DNA of 64,000 nt from Brasilonema angustatum HA4187-MV1 (GCA_019359695.1 JAHHGV010000028.1:1-64000), one strand, 5' to 3'. Counted from the stretch's first letter, positions 34,409-44,347 are shown. Notes: a model not told the origin generated them from the letters alone. Program-made: numbers and translations.

Positions 34409-35377
34409 ATGACATTAGCTATAAAATCAGAAGTCGAAACTCTCGGAAACTATGCTTACTCAGCAATTGAAAAACATAGTAAAAAAACCTTAAAGTGGGA
34501 AACAGAAGTCAAGAAAGATAAAGATCCAGAAGCATTGCATCAGATGCGAGTGGGGATGCGTCGCCTACGCACAGCTGTAACAAGGTTTTCCCCGGCTGTG
34601 GATTTGCCAAAGCCAGCTAGTGATAAAAATATCGGTAAAATTGCGCGTCGTCTGGGTAATCTGCGGGATTTAGACGTGCTAAAAGAAAGTTTGGAAAATC
34701 TTGAGCAATCAGATTTACCCCGCAAAGAACAGCGATCGCTGCAAACAGCAATGGAAGCTTTAACCAAACAACGTCAAGAGGCTGTGACAGATGTAAAGTC
34801 AACATTCAAGGACGATCATTACAAATCTCTTAAACAGAAATTGAACGAGTGGTTAAAGGAGCCATCCTATCAACCAATAGCATATTTGCCAATTCAGCAA
34901 GTGCTACCAGATTTACTTTTACCAGAAGTTAGTACATTTTTACTGCATCCAGGTTGGCTTGTTGGAACCCAAGTAGAGGGAGGGGAGATTGTTATTTCTA
35001 GAGACTGGGAAGCCCAAAGAGTAGAGCAAGAATTAGCAACTAATGGGGAAACTTTTCACAGTTTACGCAAACAAGCCAAACGCCTGCGCTACCAGATGGA
35101 GTTATTTTCTGATTTATATAGCCAGTCTTATACCAATTGTATTGCAGAAGTGAAAAATCTCCAAGAGATATTGGGAGCAATGCAAGATAGCGCAGTCTTA
35201 GCTGACTGGCTTGCAGATGTGTTTAACTCAGAAATAGATTCTCAACTGCCGACTCTTGCTTCAATGTTCGCCCAAAAACGTTATAAATTATGGCAACAAT
35301 GGCAGCCCTTACAGCAGCAGTATCTCAAAGCCCAGACAAGACAAAGGTTTCATACAACAATACTACATCCAGTGTGA
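34409..35377 (+). CDS. CHAD-domain protein
   Basis: 322 aa from ATG 34409 (the frame is open to an earlier ATG at 34331). Conserved histidine/arginine alpha-helical domain: HQMRVGMRRLRTAVTRF near residue 48, LGNLRDLDVL near 88, and a second half with FHSLRKQAKRLRYQMELF and LQEILGAMQDSAVLADWL. CHAD domains bind polyphosphate through their basic channel; this protein has no CYTH triphosphatase domain. It probably localises to polyphosphate granules, by family analogy. Confidence 0.9.
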   Translation: MTLAIKSEVETLGNYAYSAIEKHSKKTLKWETEVKKDKDPEALHQMRVGMRRLRTAVTRFSPAVDLPKPASDKNIGKIARRLGNLRDLDVLKESLENLEQSDLPRKEQRSLQTAMEALTKQRQEAVTDVKSTFKDDHYKSLKQKLNEWLKEPSYQPIAYLPIQQVLPDLLLPEVSTFLLHPGWLVGTQVEGGEIVISRDWEAQRVEQELATNGETFHSLRKQAKRLRYQMELFSDLYSQSYTNCIAEVKNLQEILGAMQDSAVLADWLADVFNSEIDSQLPTLASMFAQKRYKLWQQWQPLQQQYLKAQTRQRFHTTILHPV

Positions 35378-35484
35378 GCTTCGCCTACGCTCCAATTCAA
35401 AATTAAAAAATAATTTTGAATTTTGTAGAGTACAAGGACGCAGTCCCTAAGTGAATTTTGAATTCCCCATAACAGGAGTGGAGG

Positions 35485-36003
35485 TTAGCAAGAGTAGTTG
35501 TTGATTAAACCTTGAACTATTGCATTTGCCATAGCCTCCTCATTATATAACTTCATATCTTTTTGCGAATCAACAAAACAACCCTCTATAAGAATTGCAG
35601 GCATAATTGTATTTTTCAGGACAAATAACTTAGAACCATCTTTTATACCACGATTATTAAATCCTAGCTTAATGATTTCATCTAAGACTGATTTAGCAAT
35701 CTTTTTTCCGACTTCGCTCATTGCATATACTTCTGTCCCATTTGCTTGACCATTAAAGCAATTGAAATGGATAGAAACAAAAATATCAACATTAGCTGCA
35801 TTGGCTGTAGCGCATCTCTTTGTCAAAGATGCCTTGACTGTATCAGCGTTTGTCGGTTGACATGGTACAACTTGATGCCCCAAAGTTTTTAATTTTTCTA
35901 TAACTTTATTCCCGACATTTAAGTTTAAATCATCCTCACACTTGATGCCTTTACAACCTGTATCAGGGGGACAATTGTGCCCAATATCAATTCCAATTTT
36001 CAT
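35485..36003 (-). CDS. N-acetylmuramoyl-L-alanine amidase (Amidase_3)
   Basis: 172 aa from ATG 36001-36003 (MKIGIDIGHNCPP); the ORF upstream of this is repeat DNA. Zn-amidase motifs: His in IDIGHN, Glu in KCEDDLNL, His in FVSIHFNCF, catalytic Glu in LIEGCFVD. It cleaves the amide between MurNAc and L-Ala in peptidoglycan. It lacks a signal peptide and cell-wall-binding domains, so it may be a phage-like or cytosolic form. Gene ends NNYSC. Confidence 0.85.
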   Translation of the reverse strand: MKIGIDIGHNCPPDTGCKGIKCEDDLNLNVGNKVIEKLKTLGHQVVPCQPTNADTVKASLTKRCATANAANVDIFVSIHFNCFNGQANGTEVYAMSEVGKKIAKSVLDEIIKLGFNNRGIKDGSKLFVLKNTIMPAILIEGCFVDSQKDMKLYNEEAMANAIVQGLINNYSC

Positions 36004-36033
36004 TGTAAGTAGGTCGGCGTAAATAATTCTTGT

Positions 36034-36308
36034 TGGAATAAAGCAGGGAGCAGGGAGCAGGGAGTAGGGAGACAAAGAGTTTGAGCTTTATTTACTTTTC
36101 TTTACACAGTTTGATTTTTTTGCACCGACTTACTTAAGTAGGTCGTTAAAATAAAGTTAACGATGTTTTGGCAGTCATTCGTCAAGAGTCAAGAGTCATT
36201 AGTCAAGAGTCAAGGGTTCAGAGTTATCTCCCTATTCCCTGCTCCCTGCTCCCTGCTCCCTGCTCCCTGCTCCTCTGCTCCCCTGCTCCCTATTCCCTAT
36301 TCCCTGTT
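36034..36308. repeat. gggagca / gtcaaga short tandem repeats
   Basis: Clusters of gggagca on the plus strand near 36045-36070, and of its complement tccctgc at about 36235-36305, with gtcaagagtcattagtcaagagtc between. The opposed clusters could fold back on each other. They fill the space between the amidase and chlH. Confidence 0.75.
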
Positions 36309-36378
36309 AAGCGTTCCCAAAAATAGACGTGTCACAATAAGAAATATAACACCTTAACTAAGCTTTCTATCTCAACAC

Positions 36379-39300
36379 ATGAAACGTATCGTCTTAATTG
36401 CTGGGTTTGAATCATTTAACGCCGACTTGTATCGGAAGGCAGCTTTTTTGGCGACTTCTCGTGTCAGTGAGTTGGATATTAGCGTGTTTAGCGATCGCGA
36501 CATCACCACTAAACGCGCTGAAGTAGAAGCAGCACTAAAAGATGCTGATGTGTTTTTTGGCAGTTTGCTGTTTGACTATGATCAGGTGTTGTGGTTGCGC
36601 GATCGCATCTCCCATATCCCCATCCGCCTCGTGTTTGAGTCAGCTTTGGAATTGTTGAGTTTAACCAAGTTGGGCGCTTTCGCCATTGGCGATAAACCCA
36701 AAGGAATGCCCAAACCAGTAAAATTCATTCTTGATAAATTCAGCAACGGACGAGAGGAAGATAAACTCGCAGGTTATATTAGCTTTTTAAAAGTCGGACC
36801 AAAACTATTGAAATATGTGCCAGGGCAAAAAGTACAAGACTTACGCAACTGGCTGATTATATATGGTTACTGGAATGCTGGTGGACCAGAAAACGTTGCT
36901 GCTTTATTCTGGACATTGGCAGAAAAATATTTAAGTCTTAAGGTAGGTGAAATTCCCCCGCCAGTCGAAACCCCGAATATGGGGTTGTTACATCCCGACT
37001 ATCAAGGATTTTTTGAATCACCACGGGCATACCTGGAATGGTATCAACAGATTCCTCCTCGCCCTGCTTATAAAGAGGAGAATATTAGCCCCCCTTTTGA
37101 AGGGGGGTTGGGGGGATCTAATTTGAAAGCGGGGTTGGGGGGATCTAATTTGAAAGCGGGGTTGGGGGGATCTAAAATCCAAAAGCCAGTAGTCGGAATT
37201 CTCCTCTATCGCAAGCACGTCATTACTAAACAACCTTACATACCGCAACTCATTCGCAATTTTGAAGAAGCTGGTTTGATACCATTACCCATCTTTATTA
37301 ATGGTGTAGAAGGTCATGTCGCAGTACGTGATTGGATGACAACCGACTACGAACAAGGGCAAAGACAACAAGGAAATGTAGAAATTGCCTCACTTTCAAA
37401 AGAAGCAGTCAAGGTTGACGCCATTGTCTCAACGATTGGCTTTCCTCTTGTCGGTGGTCCGGCTGGTTCTATGGAAGCGGGAAGACAAGTTGAGGTAGCA
37501 AAACGCATCCTTACTGCTAAGAACATACCATACATTGTCGCCGCACCATTGCTGATTCAAGATATTTCTTCTTGGACGCGCCAAGGTATTGGAGGATTGC
37601 AAAGTGTTGTGTTATACGCTTTACCAGAATTGGATGGGGCGATCGACACCGTTCCCCTTGGTGGTTTGGTGGGAGAAGAAATTTATCTGGTTCCCGAACG
37701 GGTACAGCGGTTAATTGGGAGAGTGAAAAATTGGGTTGCTTTGCGGCAAAAACCTGTCTCGCAACGAAAGATTGCAATTATTTTGTATGGGTTCCCGCCT
37801 GGTTACGGTGCTGTGGGAACAGCTGCGTTGTTAAATGTACCAAGAAGTTTACTGAAGTTTCTTCAAGCATTGAAAGACCAAGGTTATACAGTTGGAGATT
37901 TACCGGAAGATGGAGAAGAGTTGATTCGCAAAGTTAAAGAAGCGGATGAACTCAAATGGGAAGATAAGCAAGATGTTAGCGTTTGCGTAGCGCCCCCTTC
38001 GGGGCTAGCGAGCCGTAGGCTGGAAAATATTGTTCCCTCATCAGTTAATGTCCGCACCTTGGAAAAATGGCTAGGATACCTCCGCACATCCCGCATTGAA
38101 AAACAATGGAAATCTCTCACAGGTACTGGGATTAAGACTTATGGTGATGAATTTCATATTGGGGGTGTTCAGGTTGGAAATGTTTGGATAGGTGTACAAC
38201 CACCATTGGGATTACAAGGTGATCCGATGCGGTTGATGTTTGAACGGGATTTAACTCCTCATCCGCAGTACGCTGCTTTTTACAAATGGTTGCAAAATGA
38301 ATTTGCAGCTGATGCTGTGGTTCACTTTGGGATGCACGGGACTGTAGAATGGTTGCCTGGTTCTCCTTTGGGGAATACGGGATATTCTTGGTCTGATATT
38401 TTGTTGGGAGATTTGCCTAATCTATATATATATGCGGCGAATAATCCTTCGGAGTCTATGTTGGCGAAGCGTCGTGGTTATGGGGTGTTGATTTCTCACA
38501 ATGTACCGCCTTATGGGCGTGCGGGTTTGTATAAGGAGTTGGTGACGTTGCGGGATTTGATTGCGGAGTATCGAGAAGATCCGCAGAAGAATTATGCCCT
38601 CAAGGAAGCGATTTGTAAGAAGATTGTGGATACTGGTTTGGATGCCGATTGTCCGTTTGAGGATGCGAAGCGGTTGGGGATTGCGTTTACGCCTGAGAAT
38701 GTTCGGATGTTTAGTGGTCATGCTTTTGATGATTATCTGGTGAAGTTGTACGAGTATTTGCAAGTGTTGGAGAATCGTCTGTTTTCTTCTGGGTTGCATG
38801 TTTTGGGGGAAAAGCCAAGTGAGGAGGAGATGGCGGGGTATTTGGAGGCTTATTTTGGAAATGAACCGCAAAGACGCGAAGGACACGAAGAAGAAAGGAA
38901 AGAAGAAGAGAAACAAGTTAGAGATTTGTTGATGCAGACAACTGATGAGTTGACGAATCTGGTGCGGGGTTTGAATGGGGAGTATATTCCGCCTGCGCCT
39001 GGTGGTGATTTGTTGCGAGATGGTGCGGGTGTTTTGCCTACGGGGAGAAATATTCATGCTTTAGATCCTTATCGTATGCCTTCGCCTGCGGCGTTTGCAC
39101 GGGGACGGGAAATTGGTCAAAAGATTATTGCCCAGCATCTGCAAGAGAATGGGACGTATCCGGAGACTGTGGCGGTGATATTATGGGGTTTGGATGCGAT
39201 TAAAACTAAGGGGGAATCTCTTGGTATTCTCTTGGAGTTGGTTGGTGCGGAAGCTGTGAAGGAGGGGACGGGGCGAATTGTTCGTTATGAGTTGAAGCCT

Positions 39301-40215
39301 TTGGCTGAGGTGGGACATCCCCGGATTGATGTGTTGGGGAATTTGTCGGGGATTTTCCGAGATAGTTTTGTGAATGTTATTGAGTTGCTGGATGATTTGT
39401 TTGGGCGGGCGGCTGAGGCTGATGAACCGGAGAACCAGAATTTTATTAGGAAACATGCTTTGGCTTTGAAGGCGCAAGGGGTAGAAAATGTTTCGGCGAG
39501 GTTGTTTTCTAATCCTGCAGGTGATTTTGGTTCTTTGGTGAATGACCGAGTGGTTGATAGTAATTGGGAATCTGGGGATGAGTTGGGGGATACTTGGCAA
39601 GGTCGCAATGTGTTTAGCTATGGTAGGCAAGATAAAGGTCAAGCAAGACCAGAAGTACTGACTCAACTTTTGCAAAACACCAGTCGCATTGTCCAAGAAA
39701 TTGATTCTGTGGAATACGGTTTGACTGATATTCAAGAATATTATGCCAATACTGGTGGTTTGAAGAAAGCGGCGGAAAAACAACGCGGGAAAAAAGTGAC
39801 TACTAGTTTTGTGGAAAGTTTCTCGAAGGATACGACTCCCCGAAATTTGGATGATTTGTTACGGATGGAGTATCGCAGCAAGTTGCTGAATCCCAAATGG
39901 GCGGAAGCGATGGCGAATCAGGGTTCGGGTGGTGCTTATGAAATTTCTCAACGGATGACGGCGTTGATTGGTTGGGGCGGTACTGCTGATTTTACTGATA
40001 ATTGGGTATATGACCAAGCTGCTGATACTTATGCTTTAGATGCAGAGATGGCAGAGAAATTACGGAAGGCGAATCCGGAAGCTTTCCGTAATCTTGTGGG
40101 CAGGATGTTGGAGGCGCATGGGCGCGGTTTTTGGGAGGCTGGTGAGGATAAGTTGCAGAAGTTACGCCAGTTGTATGAGTTGACGGATGAGGAATTGGAA
40201 GGGGTGACGGTTTAG
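36379..40215 (+). CDS. chlH: Mg-chelatase subunit H
   Basis: 1278 aa, the large porphyrin-binding subunit that, with ChlI and ChlD and ATP, inserts Mg2+ into protoporphyrin IX, the first committed step of chlorophyll synthesis. Recognised by the CobN/Mg-chelatase pattern: HFGMHGTVEWLPGSPLGNTG, YIYAANNPSE, NIHALDPYRMPSPAAFARG, GWGGTADFTDNW. Three segments look like repeat DNA translated in frame: residues about 237-266 (GLGGSNLKA units), 533-548 (CVAPPSGLASRRLE) and 827-847 (EPQRREGHEEERKEEEK). They probably fall in surface loops, since the frame is intact. Slightly shorter than the usual ~1330 aa, so it may be the second ChlH type of some cyanobacteria. Confidence 0.93.
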   Translation: MKRIVLIAGFESFNADLYRKAAFLATSRVSELDISVFSDRDITTKRAEVEAALKDADVFFGSLLFDYDQVLWLRDRISHIPIRLVFESALELLSLTKLGAFAIGDKPKGMPKPVKFILDKFSNGREEDKLAGYISFLKVGPKLLKYVPGQKVQDLRNWLIIYGYWNAGGPENVAALFWTLAEKYLSLKVGEIPPPVETPNMGLLHPDYQGFFESPRAYLEWYQQIPPRPAYKEENISPPFEGGLGGSNLKAGLGGSNLKAGLGGSKIQKPVVGILLYRKHVITKQPYIPQLIRNFEEAGLIPLPIFINGVEGHVAVRDWMTTDYEQGQRQQGNVEIASLSKEAVKVDAIVSTIGFPLVGGPAGSMEAGRQVEVAKRILTAKNIPYIVAAPLLIQDISSWTRQGIGGLQSVVLYALPELDGAIDTVPLGGLVGEEIYLVPERVQRLIGRVKNWVALRQKPVSQRKIAIILYGFPPGYGAVGTAALLNVPRSLLKFLQALKDQGYTVGDLPEDGEELIRKVKEADELKWEDKQDVSVCVAPPSGLASRRLENIVPSSVNVRTLEKWLGYLRTSRIEKQWKSLTGTGIKTYGDEFHIGGVQVGNVWIGVQPPLGLQGDPMRLMFERDLTPHPQYAAFYKWLQNEFAADAVVHFGMHGTVEWLPGSPLGNTGYSWSDILLGDLPNLYIYAANNPSESMLAKRRGYGVLISHNVPPYGRAGLYKELVTLRDLIAEYREDPQKNYALKEAICKKIVDTGLDADCPFEDAKRLGIAFTPENVRMFSGHAFDDYLVKLYEYLQVLENRLFSSGLHVLGEKPSEEEMAGYLEAYFGNEPQRREGHEEERKEEEKQVRDLLMQTTDELTNLVRGLNGEYIPPAPGGDLLRDGAGVLPTGRNIHALDPYRMPSPAAFARGREIGQKIIAQHLQENGTYPETVAVILWGLDAIKTKGESLGILLELVGAEAVKEGTGRIVRYELKPLAEVGHPRIDVLGNLSGIFRDSFVNVIELLDDLFGRAAEADEPENQNFIRKHALALKAQGVENVSARLFSNPAGDFGSLVNDRVVDSNWESGDELGDTWQGRNVFSYGRQDKGQARPEVLTQLLQNTSRIVQEIDSVEYGLTDIQEYYANTGGLKKAAEKQRGKKVTTSFVESFSKDTTPRNLDDLLRMEYRSKLLNPKWAEAMANQGSGGAYEISQRMTALIGWGGTADFTDNWVYDQAADTYALDAEMAEKLRKANPEAFRNLVGRMLEAHGRGFWEAGEDKLQKLRQLYELTDEELEGVTV
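37089..37177. repeat. 27-bp tandem repeat inside chlH
   Basis: Units at 37104-37130, 37131-37157 and a partial third unit to 37177; each begins ggggttggggggatctaatt and encodes GLGGSNLKA. Preceded by ccccccttttgaaggggggtt, a palindrome. Repeat insertion that keeps the frame. Confidence 0.85.
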
Positions 40216-40409
40216 ATAGGTAGTGTGGACATATTGCCCTACCTATATAAAAGCTAATAGTGTCGCCAATAAAAAGACGATTGAGTTTTGTCCGGATAAG
40301 TACTTTGCTGAATTGTTATTATTTTCTAGTGTGATTTAAATTTAACTTTTCCTCACATATTCAGCAAAAATACTTATAAAAAGCGAGAAAACTCAGGAGT
40401 AACCAAAAA

Positions 40410-41147
40410 ATGGCAGAACTAATTACTACACATCTTGAGGATGTATCGCGCGAGCTATGGCAAGTTTTAGGGCAATATGAATCTTGGAAATCTGATCCAG
40501 CCAAGTGTGAGGATATACAGCGGAGGCTATCGCACTTCAACGAGAGCCATTCAGCTGATTTAAAGCATATTAATGATGTTATCAAAGCTTTATCAAGAGG
40601 ATTTTATCTAATAAAATCTGGAGCAGAATGGGATGAACCTGCTGTTGGTCATATCTCAACTGATAAACCTAACTCGACACATAAGGCGCGTGGTGCCCAG
40701 TGGCGACTTGTGATAGTTTGGAGTGGATTTGAGATTGTTATAAAGACATTATTACTTAAGACAGGGACAGGTGGTCTAGGTCCAGATGATTTTAGTAAGA
40801 TCACACAAAAATCCGGACTAAATTCATACAAATCATTGCCCTCACCAAACAAAGAATTAAAAAAGTTGTCTAGATGGCTTGATCAATCACAAGAAGGGAG
40901 AGAAGTACTAGATTTTCTGAGTGCTATAAAGGGAGACGCAAACATAATTCAACATTGGATAATTAACGGACAACCTGTTTCTACCTGGGTTGATGCTGCA
41001 AAACTTGCTAAAGCACTGCGGAACGCAACTGCTCATGGTGCGCTTTCAGCCAGTAAAGTTAAACAATGGGGACTTCAGCAGCCACTGCTAACTTTATCAG
41101 ATAATCTTGGAGAAATCGTTTTGGCTAGTATGCACAAGCTGATATAG
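40410..41147 (+). CDS. hypothetical protein with HEPN-like Rx4H motif
   Basis: 245 aa, mostly helical, no signal peptide. Not a family I recognise. Near the C-terminus KALRNATAHGAL contains R204-N-A-T-A-H209, the spacing of the HEPN ribonuclease motif (Rx4-6H), and HEPN proteins have a similar all-helical make-up. A WSGFEIVIKTLL helix near 104-115 would fit a HEPN helix. If so, it could be an RNase of a toxin or defence type; no antitoxin gene is adjacent. Weak inference. Start ATG 40410 follows AGGAGTAACC. Confidence 0.7.
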   Translation: MAELITTHLEDVSRELWQVLGQYESWKSDPAKCEDIQRRLSHFNESHSADLKHINDVIKALSRGFYLIKSGAEWDEPAVGHISTDKPNSTHKARGAQWRLVIVWSGFEIVIKTLLLKTGTGGLGPDDFSKITQKSGLNSYKSLPSPNKELKKLSRWLDQSQEGREVLDFLSAIKGDANIIQHWIINGQPVSTWVDAAKLAKALRNATAHGALSASKVKQWGLQQPLLTLSDNLGEIVLASMHKLI

Positions 41148-41230
41148 CTTTGAACAAAAACGTATTTTCTCTGCGTTCTCTGCGCCTCTGCGGTTTTAAA
41201 ATCGCTAATTTTTTGGCGCAAAAGCAGTAA

Positions 41231-41980
41231 TTAACCCACTTTCGCTGCAGCATCTACACCATCGCTGATAAGATGACCATCTTCCATATAAATAATGCGA
41301 TCGGCTATATCAAGAATGCGGTTATCATGAGTCACTAGCAAAATTGTACAGCCTTGTTCTTTCGCTAACTTCTGCATCAATTCCACGACATCACGCCCAG
41401 ATTTTTTATCGAGTGCTGCTGTGGGTTCATCTGCTAGAACTATTTTTGGTTGACTGATTAGGGCGCGGGCGATCGCCACTCTCTGCTTTTGTCCACCCGA
41501 TAAACTATCTGGATAATAATCTGCACGATTTCCCAAACCTACACTCTCCAATATGCTAATAGCTTTAGCGTCCATATCCTGATTTAAAAACTCGTCATGC
41601 AACTCTAACGACATCCGCACATTTTCCTTAGCTGTCAGAAATGTCATCAGGTTATGCGCTTGGAAAATATAGCCAATTTGACGGCGAACGTCTCGCAGCT
41701 GCTTCTTACTCGCACTACACATTTCTTGTCCGAGAATTTTTAAACTTCCTTCTTGGGCAGAACGTAGTCCTCCCATAAGGGTTAACAAGGTTGTTTTTCC
41801 TGAACCTGAAGGTCCAGTCATTATGATAATATCGCCAGAGTAAATATCTAAGTTGATATCAAATAACGCTTGTTTGCGAAGCGTACCTTCACCAAAGTAA
41901 TGATTGAGTTTTTGGGCAGAGATGACGGGTTCAGTTGTTACTATGTGCATTGGGTTATGAGAATAATCTATTTTTTTCAT
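41231..41980 (-). CDS. devA: DevA-type ABC transporter ATPase
   Basis: 249 aa. Walker A GPSGSGKTT, Q-loop IFQAHNLMTF, signature LSGGQKQRVAIARAL, Walker B KIVLADEPTAALD and the H-loop LLVTHD. Member of the MacB/LolD-like DevA group, which powers DevBC-TolC exporters in cyanobacteria (glycolipid or peptide export across the envelope). It is the last gene of the leftward TetR-devB-devC-methyltransferase-devA unit, with a methyltransferase inserted before it. Start may be the Met at residue 11 (MHIVTTEP). Confidence 0.92.
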   Translation of the reverse strand: MKKIDYSHNPMHIVTTEPVISAQKLNHYFGEGTLRKQALFDINLDIYSGDIIIMTGPSGSGKTTLLTLMGGLRSAQEGSLKILGQEMCSASKKQLRDVRRQIGYIFQAHNLMTFLTAKENVRMSLELHDEFLNQDMDAKAISILESVGLGNRADYYPDSLSGGQKQRVAIARALISQPKIVLADEPTAALDKKSGRDVVELMQKLAKEQGCTILLVTHDNRILDIADRIIYMEDGHLISDGVDAAAKVG

Positions 41981-42018
41981 AGTCTTATTTTTATAGGTTA
42001 TTATTATTGACTAACTGC

Positions 42019-42876
42019 CTAAGATGTGCGTAGTAATTCATCACAAAATCTCAACCTGGCAACAAGCGCAGGTGGAATTTGAGTAAAGTTAGACCAACTG
42101 TAAAAGCGACTGTCAGAAGAATCGTCAGCAGGAAAAGCAGGTTCTTCCAAGCCATCAAGTACAAACCCAACACGGAATGCTGCACCTAACAGAACGTGCA
42201 ATGGTCGATGGAAGTACAATTGGGGTTTTGGTTGATTTTCTATTGCTAATCCTTTTGTGGTGCTGGGTTGTAAGTATCCAGACACTTTGACCGAGTATTC
42301 TGTCACCAGTTGACCTTCGCAATCTTTAACTTCTGCAGCCATACTGGTATGTGTACTATTGAAACAAGGATGCATCACAGCAAAGATAAAGCTACCTCCA
42401 GGACGCAACAACTTTGTGAGTGCCCGTAACAGAGGGTCTATTTCTGCCATGTCCATAAGTACCATTGCGGATACAGCAGCATCAAAGGAACGTTCTCCCA
42501 GCCCAAGTAAAGCTGTCTCATCGGTAGCGTCAAGAACGTGATACTCAATTGATGTCTCATGCTGTTGAGTTCTTTTGCGGGCACAGGTAATCATCTCCTC
42601 GGCAAAATCTATTCCGACGACATGTGCACCCAAGCTGGCTAATCTGCGAGTTGTCAGCCCAGTTCCACAGCCTATGTCCAAAATGCGGCTACCCGGTTTT
42701 ACCTCCAGCAGTCTCTCCATTGCAGGACGAATCAGCACTTGATGAAAGTCACTCCCGTCATCACCCATGCGGGCGTCCCACACACTAGCGTTGGTATTCC
42801 ACGCATCACGAGTTTCATTGTTCCATGCATTTGTTGAGTCATTTGACATTGATGTACTCCTAATTTCTGTCATCAC
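42019..42876 (-). CDS. class I SAM-dependent methyltransferase
   Basis: 285 aa; the start may be the second or third Met (MSNDSTNAW). SAM-binding motif I RILDIGCGTGLTTRRL near residue 83, motif II VVGIDFAEEMI, then LLRPGGSFIFAVMHP. Methyltransf_11/25-type fold; cytosolic. Its place between devC and devA is unusual for this exporter operon and suggests that it modifies the exported compound or drug. Flanked upstream by a short palindromic repeat (42935-42965). Confidence 0.88.
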   Translation of the reverse strand: MMTEIRSTSMSNDSTNAWNNETRDAWNTNASVWDARMGDDGSDFHQVLIRPAMERLLEVKPGSRILDIGCGTGLTTRRLASLGAHVVGIDFAEEMITCARKRTQQHETSIEYHVLDATDETALLGLGERSFDAAVSAMVLMDMAEIDPLLRALTKLLRPGGSFIFAVMHPCFNSTHTSMAAEVKDCEGQLVTEYSVKVSGYLQPSTTKGLAIENQPKPQLYFHRPLHVLLGAAFRVGFVLDGLEEPAFPADDSSDSRFYSWSNFTQIPPALVARLRFCDELLRTS

Positions 42877-42903
42877 TTAATCTTGAGTTTGGTTGATTGT
42901 TTA

Positions 42904-42975
42904 TCATCCCCATGGGTTTACCCCACCCGCCTGACGGCACTCTCCCCTTGGTAAGGGGAGGGTTGGGGAGGGGTA
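42904..42975. repeat. intergenic hairpin repeat
   Basis: ctccccttggtaaggggag stem-loop followed by ggttggggagggg, a common dispersed repeat between devC and the methyltransferase gene. Confidence 0.6.
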
Positions 42976-43012
42976 TTTTTTATAACTGTTCATCCAGACA
43001 TTATATGACTCA

Positions 43013-44179
43013 CTAAAACACATCTGCTGGATCTGCAGATTGTAACTTCCTCATTGCAACTGCGCCAGAAAAAGTACACATGACTATCGTTATGATAAAC
43101 ACAGTAATTGCACGAGTTAGTGTCATAGCAATAGGTAGTAGAGTTGCTGCATATGTCACCTGGTAGAGTGCGATCGCAATCAAAAATCCAGGCACATAAC
43201 CCAATGCTGCCAAAAGTAACGCTTCTTGAAACAAAACACCCAAAAGATAGCCGTCGCTATATCCCATTGCCTTCAACGTGGCGTACTCTGGTAAATGGTC
43301 GGAAACATCACTGTAAAGAATTTGGTACACAATCACGATTCCCACAATAAACCCCACAATCACACCCAGTCCAAAAATAAATCCAATTGTCCCTTGGCTT
43401 TCCCAGTAGTACTTTTCCACCCCCGCAAAACCTTCTAGTGTTAAAACTCGTACATCTGGTGATAATTCTTTAGCAAGCTGTTTTTCAACTTGAGTCGGAT
43501 TAAAACCAGGTTTAAGCTTAATCAAACCGATTTCTATCTGATTTGGTTGACGTTCGGGAAACAATTTCAAAAATGTTGAATCACTCGTGATGATGTTACC
43601 ATCAGCAGCAAATGAACTACCAATAGTAAACAGTCCGGTGACTTGAATATTCTGGCGATTGAGTTCTGCTTCCAGTGTTCCGCGCTTTTGCACAGCCTCA
43701 GCAACAGCCCCGTATTCCGGACGTCCAGCACGATCAAACAACACTGTATTCAATAGTTGTAACTGTGTTGCATTTTGCTTCACCTCTGGCAAATTCAAGC
43801 CTGGTGCTTGTGGATCAATTCCCCAAATCAAAATGGAACGGTTAATCCGAGTTTCTGGATTTTTCCACTGTCCCAAACTGATGTAAACAGAACTCACCGA
43901 CTGAACGCCTTCATGATTCAATGCTTGATAAAGTCGTTCACGAGAAAAGCTTTTGACAGAGAACAGAGTTTGAAGTTGAGGATTCGTCATCACCAAATCT
44001 GCTTCAAGTAGGCGATGAGGCTTTGTCGCACTGTCAAAGAGTGCATCTTGAAAGCCCATTTGCACAAATATCAGCATATCTGCAAATCCAATACCTGCCA
44101 CTGCTACCGCTAGACGAGTTTTTTCTTTCATCACTTGTCGCAATGCTAGCGGCGTTCTACGAAGCCATTTACCAAACAT
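43013..44179 (-). CDS. devC: DevC-type ABC exporter permease
   Basis: 388 aa. Four transmembrane segments: one near residues 18-40, then three in the C-terminal third (GFIFGLGVIVGFIVGIVIVYQIL, ALLLAALGYVPGFLIAIAL, ITVFIITIVMCTFSGAVAM) around a large periplasmic domain. FtsX/MacB permease fold, FtsX signature LPEYATLKAMGYSDGYLL. With DevB adaptor and DevA ATPase it forms a tripartite efflux pump using TolC. Gene order and spacing fit a devBCA operon interrupted by a methyltransferase. Confidence 0.92.
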   Translation of the reverse strand: MFGKWLRRTPLALRQVMKEKTRLAVAVAGIGFADMLIFVQMGFQDALFDSATKPHRLLEADLVMTNPQLQTLFSVKSFSRERLYQALNHEGVQSVSSVYISLGQWKNPETRINRSILIWGIDPQAPGLNLPEVKQNATQLQLLNTVLFDRAGRPEYGAVAEAVQKRGTLEAELNRQNIQVTGLFTIGSSFAADGNIITSDSTFLKLFPERQPNQIEIGLIKLKPGFNPTQVEKQLAKELSPDVRVLTLEGFAGVEKYYWESQGTIGFIFGLGVIVGFIVGIVIVYQILYSDVSDHLPEYATLKAMGYSDGYLLGVLFQEALLLAALGYVPGFLIAIALYQVTYAATLLPIAMTLTRAITVFIITIVMCTFSGAVAMRKLQSADPADVF

Positions 44180-44199
44180 TTCAAAAAACTCCTGTCAAC

Positions 44200-44281
44200 T
44201 AGGGGTGTAAGGGTGTAAGGGGGTAGGGGTGTAGGGGAGCCAGTGCTGTGGGCGGGTTTCCCGACTTGAGGCACCTGGCGT
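44200..44281. repeat. gggtgta heptamers and dispersed repeat copy
   Basis: Heptamer run (gggtgtaagg...) followed at 44237-44281 by a copy of the element also at 30817-30861 (gagccagtgc..cgggtttcccg..gcacctggcgt). It lies between devC and devB. Confidence 0.7.
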
Positions 44282-44347
44282 GGGAGGAAACTGATTCGCA
44301 ATTCTTGTTTTGTTCACTTACACCCTTAGTTTTGGTCATACCAATCT

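Noticed and set aside
38422-39783. Leftward ORFs inside chlH
   Set aside because: Antisense to a well-identified housekeeping gene, with biased composition.
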